From: Defluviitaleaceae bacterium
Lineage (GTDB): Bacteria; Bacillota; Clostridia; Lachnospirales; WQUN01
NCBI GenBank assembly: GCA_009779755.1
Contig: WRDO01000014.1
Location: 1 to 64,000, forward strand
Direction of reading: 5' to 3'
Length of the DNA stretch: 64,000 nucleotides
Both the position numbers and the translations under genes were made by a program. This document shows positions 43,942 to 51,940 of the stretch, piece by piece (position 1 is the first letter of the stretch; each line of letters opens with the position of its first letter). The notes beneath the pieces were generated by a model that saw only the letters and a program-made list of their open reading frames with translations, did no database searches and was not told the origin of the DNA.

Positions 43942-44496
43942 TTAATTAATAATAGTAATTGCCGCAGCATTAGCTACAGATGCTCTTCCAACAGTTCCAT
44001 CAGCGTTCATCGTAAATGATACTTGCTGCCAATTAGTAAGGGTTTCTGGTAACCGAACACCTACCATTACGTTACCGCTTGATCTGTTATTTATCGCTGG
44101 GGCACCAGTACCGGTTCCTCCACGAAATACAACTGAAACAGGGACGACACCGTTCGGTCTAAAGTATGCAATAAATTCACCCGGACGGGCATCAAACCTT
44201 CCTTCACCAAGAGCATCTTGTATTGCAGTTGCACGAGCATCGCCAATAGCTTCATCAGTTGCAGTGCCCGAAAGACCCATGCGTCCAGTAAAATTTCCAT
44301 AATTTAAAGTTGCTGCTGCTGACACAGCAATTAACATGGCTCTCGCGTCACCTTCATCAGAAGATATGTTTGCCCTACGTATTACCCCCAAAATCGCCGG
44401 GGTTAGCGCGGCTACCAGTATCGCGATAATAACGATTACCACGATCAGTTCCACCAGCGTAAAGCCTTTTTTCCTGTTTTGCATTAACTTGTTCAT
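43942..44496 (-). CDS. pilA: Major type IV prepilin
   Basis: The 184-residue protein has a leader ending at G11 (MNKLMQNRKKG), then FTLVELIVVIVIIAILVAAL with Glu at +5 and a textbook hydrophobic N-terminal helix. The globular part has no cysteine, so it lacks the usual disulphide loop, as in many Gram-positive pilins. AAGGAG precedes the ATG, and a 16-bp perfect palindrome lies just upstream. The strong ribosome site and the terminator downstream suggest high expression, fitting a main pilus subunit. Confidence 0.92.
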   Translation of the reverse strand: MNKLMQNRKKGFTLVELIVVIVIIAILVAALTPAILGVIRRANISSDEGDARAMLIAVSAAATLNYGNFTGRMGLSGTATDEAIGDARATAIQDALGEGRFDARPGEFIAYFRPNGVVPVSVVFRGGTGTGAPAINNRSSGNVMVGVRLPETLTNWQQVSFTMNADGTVGRASVANAAAITIIN

Positions 44497-44513
44497 TTTT
44501 TATTCTCCTTTTT

Positions 44514-44529
44514 TTGCGTTATAACGCAA
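44514..44529. promoter_or_regulatory. 16-bp perfect palindrome in the pilA leader
   Basis: TTGCGTTATAACGCAA reads the same on both strands and sits just before the pilA ribosome binding site. It could be an operator for a dimeric repressor, or form a hairpin in the leader mRNA. No T-run follows in the pilA direction, so it is not a terminator for upstream transcripts. Confidence 0.45.
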
Positions 44530-44571
44530 TTTAATTTATATACTAAGCCGCAAGCGGCATGGGTTTATATT

Positions 44572-44832
44572 TTACTTATCGTCATAATGACCCCGGCATG
44601 TATACAGGATCAATTGATCATTAATAATATCGTAGGTTAGCCGATTTTTTTCATCTATTTCCCTGCTCCAAGCCTTCAAATATTTTAGTCGTTCGGGCTT
44701 TCCGATACCCACATTAACACCATTTCGCTCAATATCTTTGATTAATGTATTTATTTTATTCAACGTTCTTTTATCTGCACTTTGCCAATATAAATAATGC
44801 TCCCACATTTTATCGTCCCAAACCTTAGTCAT
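44572..44832 (-). CDS. yoeB: YoeB/Txe-type mRNA interferase toxin
   Basis: I chose the ATG at 44832 (MTKVWDD), giving 86 residues. The protein fits YoeB closely: YLYWQSADKRTLNKINTLI, IERNGVNVGIGKPERLKYL, WSREIDEKNRLTYDI, and the C-terminal CRGHYDD with the catalytic His-Tyr. It would cleave mRNA at the ribosomal A site. The start overlaps the preceding small gene by 8 bases. It lies between pilT and pilA. Confidence 0.85.
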   Translation of the reverse strand: MTKVWDDKMWEHYLYWQSADKRTLNKINTLIKDIERNGVNVGIGKPERLKYLKAWSREIDEKNRLTYDIINDQLILYTCRGHYDDK

Positions 44833-45037
44833 AATCACTGACCTCAATTATTTCACGTACCGTTCCGCCACCCTCTGCAACTCTTTCGATGGCTTCTTGG
44901 ACCATGTTTAAGTATTCAACATTTTGTGCCTTACGTAAATTATCATGCATCATTTTTACAATACCTAATATTAGGTTTTGCTCATAATCGGCAAAATCAT
45001 TCATTAGGTTAGCGGTTTTCATGGCTATCGCAGACAT
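44825..45037 (-). CDS. Putative antitoxin partner of YoeB, not of the YefM type
   Basis: The ATG at 45037 follows AAAGGAG and gives 70 residues. By position and overlap it is the antitoxin of the YoeB toxin. The sequence (MSAIAMKTANLMNDFADYEQ, LNMVQEAIERVAEGGGTVREII) is largely helical and does not resemble the Phd/YefM fold that normally pairs with YoeB. So the pair may be a hybrid with a new antitoxin type. I do not recognise the family. Confidence 0.55.
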   Translation of the reverse strand: MSAIAMKTANLMNDFADYEQNLILGIVKMMHDNLRKAQNVEYLNMVQEAIERVAEGGGTVREIIEVSDYD

Positions 45038-45119
45038 TATTTTCTCCTTTACGATCTTTATTTCGTTTTGATTCAACCCCGTATAGTTATATTTTGATAT
45101 TGCTGTTCTTTTCATGCTT

Positions 45120-46175
45120 TTATACCCGCTGTACCTCGCTCATAAATTCCACGCGGTTGTGTACCTTTTCCAGCGCGGCTTCGATTTTGATCGTACCGCT
45201 GCGCACGAGTTGGGCGAGGGAGTTATCGAGGAGCACCATGCCTTGCTTGGTGCCGGTTTGGATGGTGGAGTTGAGCTGGTGGCATTTGTTTTCGCGGATG
45301 AGGTTGAGTACGGCGTCGTTGCCCAGCATGATTTCGAACGCGGCGACGCGGCCTTGGCCCGTTGCCTTCGGCACGAGGGTTTGGGTGATGACGCCCTTAA
45401 GCACGGACGCAAGCTGCGTGCGTATTTGCTGTTGGTTGTGCGGGGGGAATACGTCGATAATACGGTCCACGGTTGAGGCCGCGCCGGTTGTATGCAGCGT
45501 GGAGAGTACGAGGTGGCCCGTTTCGGCGGCGGTTACGGCGGCGGAAATCGTTTCGTAGTCGCGCATTTCGCCCACGAGGATAACATCGGGGTCCTCACGC
45601 ATAGCGGAGCGCAACGCATGGGAAAAGGAGGGTACGTCGCTGCCTACGTCCCGCTGGTGGATGAGGGATTGCTTTTGGGTATACACGTATTCAACGGGGT
45701 CTTCCACGGTGAGGATGTGGCAGGCACGCCGTTCGTTGATGTGGTTGATCATAGCGGCGAGGGTCGTGGACTTACCCGAGCCGGTGGGGCCGGTGACGAG
45801 GATGAGACCGCGCGGTTCGTCCACGAGCTTGCGTATCGCCTCGGGCGTGTTTAATTCCTCGAAGGTGGGGGTATGCGCGTTGATTATACGGATCACGCAC
45901 GCCAACGACTTCTGTTGGTGAAAGACGTTGACGCGATGGCGCAGATTGCCGTCGATGGTGTAGGCCATGTCCACGTCTTCGCCGTTGTGGATGGCTTCGC
46001 GTTGGGTGTCGGATAACATGGAGAGGATAAGCGCGACTTTTTCCTGCGAGGAAAGCGCGTATTGTGTTTCACGCAGGGTACCGTCTATACGGAAGATGGG
46101 GTTGCGTTTTTCGGTTATATGAATGTCGCTGGCACGTTCTTGGCGTGCGATGCGCATCAGGTCCGCGATGGTCAT
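45120..46175 (-). CDS. pilT: Type IV pilus retraction ATPase PilT
   Basis: The 351-residue hexameric ATPase depolymerises the pilus and powers twitching. It has Walker A GPTGSGKSTTL (about 128-138), the Asp box (ILTVEDPVEYVY), Walker B (DVILVGEMRDYET) and the His box (STLHTTGA). The AIRNLIRE region that regulates retraction is represented by AVLNLIREN. A GGAGG precedes the ATG. Presence of PilT means the pili are probably retractile. Confidence 0.95.
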   Translation of the reverse strand: MTIADLMRIARQERASDIHITEKRNPIFRIDGTLRETQYALSSQEKVALILSMLSDTQREAIHNGEDVDMAYTIDGNLRHRVNVFHQQKSLACVIRIINAHTPTFEELNTPEAIRKLVDEPRGLILVTGPTGSGKSTTLAAMINHINERRACHILTVEDPVEYVYTQKQSLIHQRDVGSDVPSFSHALRSAMREDPDVILVGEMRDYETISAAVTAAETGHLVLSTLHTTGAASTVDRIIDVFPPHNQQQIRTQLASVLKGVITQTLVPKATGQGRVAAFEIMLGNDAVLNLIRENKCHQLNSTIQTGTKQGMVLLDNSLAQLVRSGTIKIEAALEKVHNRVEFMSEVQRV

Positions 46176-46221
46176 GGTTCCCTCCGAATAAATGGATTGG
46201 TTATCGTTAACGTGCCGTTAA

Positions 46222-46389
46222 TTACTTGCCCGTCCTGTTGACATTGTTTAATTCGTTGAGGATTTGGGTGCTAACAACGCATTCATCCGCTATGTCTATC
46301 ATACGCTTGCAAACCCTTTGTTTTTCCGGTTCGGTATCGGCATACAGGTATATCAATATGTTTGTGTCGTAAAATGCACTACCGTTCAT
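46222..46389 (-). pseudogene. Truncated VapC-like PIN toxin
   Basis: From the ATG at 46389 (MNGSAFYDTN) only about 55 residues remain. FYDTNILIYLYADTEPEK is a normal PIN N-terminus with the first catalytic Asp, but the frame stops after LNELNNVNRTGK, and the remaining acidic residues are gone. It should be inactive. It overlaps the antitoxin-like gene by 11 bases, so this was once a vapBC module. Confidence 0.65.
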
Positions 46390-46606
46390 TCGCTTCGTCC
46401 TTGTCAAAAACCCAGCCGCGGGTGTCTATCGATACGGGGGATAATGAATCCGTTCTTTTTTTTATCCTCTTTTCCTCCAAACCCAATCCCTTTAACCGAT
46501 ATTCCAATAAAATAACCTTAACCCCCGATGTTATCCTATTCTTTAATTGCTCGGGGAGTTTTATTGTTCCGTTTTCCGGCGTGGCGTAGAACTCATATGC
46601 TTGCAT
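46379..46606 (-). CDS. VapB-like antitoxin next to the truncated toxin
   Basis: The 75-residue protein starts QAYEFYATPENGTIKLPEQL, typical for the swapped-hairpin DNA-binding antitoxins found before PIN toxins, and ends with an acidic tail. Its former partner (46222-46389) is cut short. It may still act as a repressor. It lies between pilB and pilT in the same direction. Confidence 0.65.
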   Translation of the reverse strand: MQAYEFYATPENGTIKLPEQLKNRITSGVKVILLEYRLKGLGLEEKRIKKRTDSLSPVSIDTRGWVFDKDEANER

Positions 46607-46626
46607 TTTATCACCCTTGCGTATTC

Positions 46627-48345
46627 TTACTCCACAAAATAGGTTAGCTTTAACAATTCCTCAATGCTGGTCTTTTTTTCCACCACCAGTTTTTGCAAGC
46701 TGGTTTGGAGGGATTTCATTTTGTTTTCTTCCCTTACGTATTTGTAGATATTATCCGTGGGGGCGCGGGAGGAAATCATGCCGCGTATCTTCGGGTCTAT
46801 GGGGAGGATTTCATGTACGGCGACGCGGCCCTTGTATCCCGTGTTGTTGCAATTGTGGCAACCCTTTCCGCGTACGAGTGTTGCGGGCCTGTGGCTGCCC
46901 AACAGGTTAAGCTCGTTTTCGGGGGGTGCGTATTCGTCGGTGCAAAAGGCGCAGACTTTCTTTACGAGGCGTTGGGCGACCACACCCGCCAAGGAGTTGG
47001 CCAGCAGGTAGTCCTCGATACCCATGTCGATCAAGCGTACGATGGCGGAAACGGCGTCGTTGGTATGCAGGGAGCTTAACACCAAATGGCCCGTGAGTGC
47101 GGCGCGTACGCCGATGCTGGCGGTTTCGGCGTCGCGGGTTTCGCCGATCAGGATAATGTCGGGGTCTTGGCGGAGGATGGAGCGCAGCGCGCTTTCGAAG
47201 GTGAGCCCCGCCAGCGGGTTGATTTGCGTTTGGTTGATGCGGGCGAGGTTACGCTCCACGGGGTCTTCTACCGTGGAGATATTGACGTTACGCTTGGCCA
47301 GCATTTCCATAATCATGTAGAGCGTCGTCGTCTTACCCGAACCCGTGGGGCCCGTCAGGTAGATAACGCCGTGGGGTACCTGAAGGATTTTCACCATTTT
47401 ATCGTAGTCGTCGCGCTCCATGCCGAAGGTCCCGGAGTTATCCATCGCCCCGCCCTGCCCCATGAAACGCATTACGATCTTTTCGCCGAACACGGTCGGC
47501 AGGCTGGAAACACGTACATTGATGTCGATGTCTTGCAGCTTCGCGCGGAAGTGGCCGTCTTGGGGGGCGCGTTTTTCGGCGATATCCATCCCCGCGAGTA
47601 TCTTTATGCGGGCCACGATGGAGTTGTGCAACGAGACGGAAAGCGACAGGTAATCGACGATAAGGCCGTCCACGCGTATGCGGAATTGGGTTTGATCGTC
47701 GAAGGGTTCGATATGGACGTCGGACGCGCCGGAGGTATGGGCTTTATACAGGGTGGAGTTGAGGAGCGTGACGATGGGGGTATCGTCCGCGGCTTCGGAG
47801 ATATCCACGTAACCGAGCGCGGTCGCCGTGATGGCGGTTTCGTTCGCGCCGCTGGCGGCTTTTTTGGTTTCGATTTCGGCGTAGGATTCACTGATGGCCT
47901 GCATGATCTCCGCCCGATTGCAGACCTGTATCTCAATGGCTTTGTGCGTGATGAGCTTAACGTCCTCGATCGCGTAGTAATCGAGCGGGTCCGCAATGTT
48001 AACGCGAAGCACGCCATGCGATTCCGCGATGGCGATGAGGCAATGCTTGCTTGCAATGGCTTTGGGGATTTGCTTAACGATATCCAAATCGATGGGGGCG
48101 TCGCGCATGGATACGTATTTGATGTTTAACCTGCGGGAAAGGGCTGCGTTGACGCGGGATTCGGTGATGATGTTGTGTTCAATTAAAAGCTCGCCCAGCC
48201 GCTTTTTGGTGCCGGCGGCTTTTTGGATTTCAAATACGGATTGGATCTGTTCCTCGGTAACGTAACCCGCTTCCTTCAGAACGTCTCCCAGTCTGATTTG
48301 CGTGGGTTGTGCACTTACTGCCAACTCAATCATCCGTTCCGGCAT
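46627..48345 (-). CDS. pilB: Type IV pilus assembly ATPase PilB
   Basis: The GspE-type hexameric ATPase drives pilus extension. The N-terminus has the MshEN-like domain (IRLGDVLKEAGYVTEEQIQ, LGELLIEHNIITESRVN) that often binds cyclic di-GMP. Walker A is GPTGSGKTTTLY near residue 330 and Walker B DIILIGETRDAET; the zinc-binding tetracysteine (CAFC and CHNC) is intact. The exact start is uncertain: ATGs at 48345 and 48333 both lack a strong ribosome binding site. It is the first gene after a clear promoter, so it leads the pilus directon. Confidence 0.94.
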   Translation of the reverse strand: MPERMIELAVSAQPTQIRLGDVLKEAGYVTEEQIQSVFEIQKAAGTKKRLGELLIEHNIITESRVNAALSRRLNIKYVSMRDAPIDLDIVKQIPKAIASKHCLIAIAESHGVLRVNIADPLDYYAIEDVKLITHKAIEIQVCNRAEIMQAISESYAEIETKKAASGANETAITATALGYVDISEAADDTPIVTLLNSTLYKAHTSGASDVHIEPFDDQTQFRIRVDGLIVDYLSLSVSLHNSIVARIKILAGMDIAEKRAPQDGHFRAKLQDIDINVRVSSLPTVFGEKIVMRFMGQGGAMDNSGTFGMERDDYDKMVKILQVPHGVIYLTGPTGSGKTTTLYMIMEMLAKRNVNISTVEDPVERNLARINQTQINPLAGLTFESALRSILRQDPDIILIGETRDAETASIGVRAALTGHLVLSSLHTNDAVSAIVRLIDMGIEDYLLANSLAGVVAQRLVKKVCAFCTDEYAPPENELNLLGSHRPATLVRGKGCHNCNNTGYKGRVAVHEILPIDPKIRGMISSRAPTDNIYKYVREENKMKSLQTSLQKLVVEKKTSIEELLKLTYFVE

Positions 48346-48403
48346 AATATGGGACACAATATAGGACAAAATAATATAATATGTCCGTTTTTATTATTTG
48401 AGA

Positions 48404-48432
48404 ATTATGAAGCTATTATTCGCGGTTGTCAA
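48404..48432 (-). promoter_or_regulatory. Promoter of pilB and the pilus directon
   Basis: On the minus strand TTGACA (48427-48432) and CATAAT (48404-48409) are 17 bases apart: a near-consensus sigma-A promoter. Its -35 overlaps the -35 of the promoter in the other direction by five bases. The leader then contains an imperfect inverted repeat (GGACA at 48364-48368 and TGTCC at 48382-48386). Confidence 0.7.
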
Positions 48433-48454
48433 CATTTAGCATATGCATTATATT
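48426..48454 (+). promoter_or_regulatory. Promoter of the RNA methyltransferase gene
   Basis: TTGTCA (48426-48431) and TATATT (48449-48454) are 17 bases apart. Transcription should start near 48461, leaving a leader of about 20 bases. The shared -35 region with the pilB promoter means both cannot be bound by polymerase at once. Confidence 0.65.
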
Positions 48455-48480
48455 TGCAAATATAATAAAAATTGTACGGA

Positions 48481-49617
48481 GTGGTTAAAATAGCGAATTT
48501 GATCGCCACCGCCGCCTTCGGATTGGAGACTTCGGTTAAACGGGAAGTGACGGATTTACGCTTTACGAATATTGAATGCGCGGACGGGCGGGTGGATTTT
48601 TTCCCGGCGCAAGGGGAATCGCTTGAAGCGGCCATCGTACGCGCCAATTTGCAATTACGCTGCGCGGACCGGGTTTTATTGAAATTGGGAACGTTTTCGG
48701 CGACGACCTTCGATTCACTGTTTGAACAAACCAAAGCGCTGCCGTGGGGTGATTGGATCACTTCCGACGGGAGGTTTACCGTAACGGGCAAGTCGGTGAA
48801 GTCGGGGCTGTTCAGCGTACCCGACGTACAAGCCATCGTAAAAAAAGCTGTCGTGGAAAAATTAAAACAAAAATATAAGATCGCATGGTTCGCCGAAACG
48901 GGGGCGGAATATACGATACAGGTCGCTTTGCTTAAAGATGTGGCTACGTTGACCATCGATACCGCCGGCGCGGGCAACGCTTTACACAAACGCGGATACC
49001 GCGCACGCGCCACCGACGCCCCCATGAAGGAGACGATGGCGGCGGCGTTGATCGACCTCGCCCGTTACAACGGCAAACAACATTTTTTGGATCCCTGCTG
49101 CGGTTCGGGTACGCTGCCCATCGAAGCGGCATTGATAGCGCGTAACATCGCGCCGGGGCTGAGCCGCAAATTCGCGTGCGAAGGATGGCCGCAAATCGAA
49201 AAGGCCGTATGGAAGGAAGCGCGTGCCGCCGCGTACGGCGCGATCCGCACCGAAGCCATGCCCCCGATATTCGGCGCGGACAAGGACCCCGCCGCGGTTG
49301 AATTGGCGCAGGCCAACGCGGAGCTGGCAGGGGTGGACGATTGCATTACCTTCGAACACCGCCATGTAGCCGATACAGTCCTACCCGCCGAAAAGGGCAT
49401 TGCCATCGTTAACCCACCCTACGGGGAACGCTTGGGGCAGGTAAAGGAAGCGGAACGCCTGTACGGTGAATTGGGTAAGGTATTCGGACGCACGAAGTGG
49501 AACGTATACGTCATCACCCCCGACGAATTCTTCGAAGCGGCGTATAAAAAGAAAGCCCGCGCCAAGCGCAAGCTGTTCAACGGGATGATTAAAGTGGATT
49601 ATTATCAATATTTTTGA
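48481..49617 (+). CDS. THUMP-domain class I SAM-dependent RNA methyltransferase (RlmL/YpsC-like)
   Basis: The protein of about 378 residues has an N-terminal ferredoxin-like/THUMP part (ANLIATAAFGLETSVKREV) and a C-terminal methyltransferase with FLDPCCGSGTLPIEAALIA and the catalytic NPPYGER of N2-guanine/N6-adenine methylases. It probably modifies 23S rRNA. The start is unclear: GTG at 48481 is the nearest normal start codon but lies on top of the GGAG ribosome site; an ATA at 48490 has ideal spacing and would match the N-terminus of relatives. Its 3' end overlaps the MFS gene by 13 bases on the other strand. Confidence 0.88.
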   Translation: MVKIANLIATAAFGLETSVKREVTDLRFTNIECADGRVDFFPAQGESLEAAIVRANLQLRCADRVLLKLGTFSATTFDSLFEQTKALPWGDWITSDGRFTVTGKSVKSGLFSVPDVQAIVKKAVVEKLKQKYKIAWFAETGAEYTIQVALLKDVATLTIDTAGAGNALHKRGYRARATDAPMKETMAAALIDLARYNGKQHFLDPCCGSGTLPIEAALIARNIAPGLSRKFACEGWPQIEKAVWKEARAAAYGAIRTEAMPPIFGADKDPAAVELAQANAELAGVDDCITFEHRHVADTVLPAEKGIAIVNPPYGERLGQVKEAERLYGELGKVFGRTKWNVYVITPDEFFEAAYKKKARAKRKLFNGMIKVDYYQYF

Positions 49618-50768
49618 TATAGGAAAATGACCATTACCATCCCCACAATCCCCACCGCTCCCGCGGCAACGAACGCCGTTGTCAAGCCGAAGCCATGCCC
49701 CATCCAGCCTATAACAAAGGGCCCCAGGAACATCCCCAACCCGTACACGGCTTGGAAGAAGCCCATCGCCGCGCCGCGCTTTTCGGCGGGGATATCACGG
49801 ATGCAAAGCCCCATCAGCAGGGTAAATACGCATGACATACCCGCGCTCCCGATAATTTGTACGCCGAAGAGCTGCCACAGGCTCTGCGTAAAAGGAATCA
49901 TCGCGCAGGACACGCCCGCCAATGCGAAGCCGACAACCAGCAATTTTCGTTCACCTATTTTTTTCAACAAAACCGTTCCCGTCAACGGGGAAATGAATAA
50001 CCCCGGCAAAACGGAAAGGACACCCAGCAAGCCCAATTGAAATTGGCTAGCGCCGAGGGAAACCGCCGCCAACGGCGTAAAACCGAATTGGGAGGCAAAG
50101 CGCACGAATTGTATGAATACGCCCAACAGGGAAACGTATAATAATTGGCGGTTACCGAGGACATCGAAAACCGAATATCGACTTGTACCGGAAATCGGTA
50201 CAAGTCTTTTTTCTTTTACCCCTGTTTCCTTGGTCCCCATTCCCATAACCAAGGCAACCAACCCGCCGATACCCGCCAATAAAAACGCATACGGCACACC
50301 CAGCTGCTGCGCCGCGAACCCGCCGACAAGCAAAGCGACAAGCGTCCCCAACGAGTTTGAAGCGTTTATGTACCCCACCGACTTTGCCGTGTCTTCCCGC
50401 TTGTAGTACGACGCGTTTAACACCGAAAACGCCACCCACGAAGAAGCCGCCACGCCGCCCAACGCACGGGAAAGCAGCAGCATATACGGCGAAGGGAAAA
50501 AGAAGACGAGGAACGCGCTTAGCGACGCGAAGCCGATCCCCGCGAGTATAAATACCTTGCGGCGCCCCAAATAATCGCTTAATAAACCCAACGGAAGGCG
50601 TACAACCATCTGCATAAAACCGTACGCGCCCACGATCAAACCAAGCAAACGCATATCCGCGCCCAGACTTTCCCCATAGGGGCTTACGTACGGCACATAC
50701 GTGTACAGCGCAAACCAATAAAACGACGTGGTTATGTAAAAAAGGGGGATACGTTTGCTGTTGGTCAT
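49605..50768 (-). CDS. Major facilitator superfamily transporter
   Basis: The 387-residue protein has 12 membrane segments and the MFS loop motif GLLSDYLGRRKVF near residue 60, with ALGGVAASSWVAFSV in helix 4. It should export or import a small compound with a cation gradient; drug or sugar efflux families look similar and the substrate cannot be told. A GGAGG precedes the ATG. It is divergent from a URO-D-family gene (61-base gap). Confidence 0.85.
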   Translation of the reverse strand: MTNSKRIPLFYITTSFYWFALYTYVPYVSPYGESLGADMRLLGLIVGAYGFMQMVVRLPLGLLSDYLGRRKVFILAGIGFASLSAFLVFFFPSPYMLLLSRALGGVAASSWVAFSVLNASYYKREDTAKSVGYINASNSLGTLVALLVGGFAAQQLGVPYAFLLAGIGGLVALVMGMGTKETGVKEKRLVPISGTSRYSVFDVLGNRQLLYVSLLGVFIQFVRFASQFGFTPLAAVSLGASQFQLGLLGVLSVLPGLFISPLTGTVLLKKIGERKLLVVGFALAGVSCAMIPFTQSLWQLFGVQIIGSAGMSCVFTLLMGLCIRDIPAEKRGAAMGFFQAVYGLGMFLGPFVIGWMGHGFGLTTAFVAAGAVGIVGMVMVIFLYQKY

Positions 50769-50829
50769 AGTGCCTCCGATGAAATATAATAAACGCAGCG
50801 CAATCTATCATACCATATGGAGGCCCGCC

Positions 50830-51894
50830 ATGAACCCGAGGGAAAACATTCTTTCCTTATACCGCCGCCAAGGCTATGAAAAAGCACCGGTCGAGTTCCA
50901 TCTTTGCCCGGCCCTGCATGAGAAATATGAAGCGAAATACGGTAATGATACTTGGTACGGCGACCGCTTCGGTTTCCCGACGCGGAACGTAAGCGGCGGA
51001 CACTTGGCGGAGGTTGATACGGAAAAATTCAAATCTTGGTATCCCTTCGAATTAAAGCCCGGCACGCACATCGATTGCTGGGGCGTGGCACGTGAGCCGG
51101 GCAGCGCGGCAGCCATGCACATGCGGTACACCCGCAATCCGCTTAAGCATTGCGGGGACTTGGCGCGAATGAAGGAATACCCCTTCCCCGATTTTCCGGG
51201 CGCAGATTATTCGCACCAAAAAGCCGAGGTTGAGGCCATCCACGCGAAGGGCTTAGCCGCCGCAGCGGGCTTGGAATGTACCGTTTGGGAAACCGCGTGG
51301 TACATACGCGGCATGGAAGAGCTGATGATGGATATGCTTTCCGAGGACCCGATGGCTGAATTTTTGCTGGACAAAATCACGGAGTCGGCGGTCGCACGCG
51401 CCGTTTCATTTACGAAAGCGGGCTGTGACATACTCAACTTCGGCGACGATATCGGTATGCAGCGCACGATCATGATGAGCGAAAAGCTGTACGTCGATTG
51501 GATTAAACCGCGCTTTAAACGCGTAATCGACGAAGTGCGCAGAATTAACCCTCAAGTAATTTGTCTTTACCATTCCTGCGGATATGTGGAGCCGTTTATC
51601 CCGCATTTAATCGAAGCGGGTATCGATGTACTTAACCCCGTTCAGCCGGAATGTATGGATTTCGCGAAATTGCATAAACAATACGGCAGCGTCATTTCCT
51701 TCAGCGGTACGCTCGGCACGCAAACGACCATGCCCTTCGGTACGCCCGACGACGTACGGCGGGTGGTGTTTGAAAATTTGGAAACCGCGGGTGACAAGGG
51801 CGGTTTGCTGGTGTGCCCCACGCATTTATTGGAGCCGGAGGTGCCTTGGGAAAATGTTGAGGCGTATATCAAGGCTTGTGGGGATTTTAAATAA
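50830..51894 (+). CDS. Uroporphyrinogen decarboxylase (URO-D) family methyltransferase-like protein
   Basis: From the ATG at 50830 (GGAGG upstream) the protein has 354 residues. It belongs to the MtaA/CmuA-like branch rather than true HemE: LYHSCGYVEPFIPHLIEAGID contains the His-x-Cys zinc ligands (about 247-249), and a further Cys lies in QPECMD. Such proteins move methyl groups between corrinoid proteins and acceptors, for example in use of methylated or methoxylated aromatic compounds. No corrinoid protein gene is adjacent, so the acceptor is unknown. Confidence 0.8.
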   Translation: MNPRENILSLYRRQGYEKAPVEFHLCPALHEKYEAKYGNDTWYGDRFGFPTRNVSGGHLAEVDTEKFKSWYPFELKPGTHIDCWGVAREPGSAAAMHMRYTRNPLKHCGDLARMKEYPFPDFPGADYSHQKAEVEAIHAKGLAAAAGLECTVWETAWYIRGMEELMMDMLSEDPMAEFLLDKITESAVARAVSFTKAGCDILNFGDDIGMQRTIMMSEKLYVDWIKPRFKRVIDEVRRINPQVICLYHSCGYVEPFIPHLIEAGIDVLNPVQPECMDFAKLHKQYGSVISFSGTLGTQTTMPFGTPDDVRRVVFENLETAGDKGGLLVCPTHLLEPEVPWENVEAYIKACGDFK

Positions 51895-51903
51895 GGCTAT
51901 AAT
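51876..51903 (+). promoter_or_regulatory. Probable adhE promoter
   Basis: TTGTGG (51876-51881) and TATAAT (51898-51903) are 16 bases apart, the -35 lying in the last codons of the URO-D gene. The adhE ATG is 38 bases further on. I see no Rex-type TTGT...ACAA operator. Confidence 0.45.
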
Positions 51904-51940
51904 GGACTTTCAACGCACTTCATAATAAAGGAGTGTTCCT

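Noticed and set aside
47086..48129. Plus-strand frame of 347 codons opposite pilB
   Set aside because: It mirrors the PilB coding frame, whose Walker and cysteine motifs are unmistakable.
23934..48345. Possible prophage or integrative element, because of toxin-antitoxin genes and AT-rich patches
   Set aside because: No integrase, transposase, phage structural gene, relaxase or attachment-site repeat is visible; the genes are those of a pilus locus.
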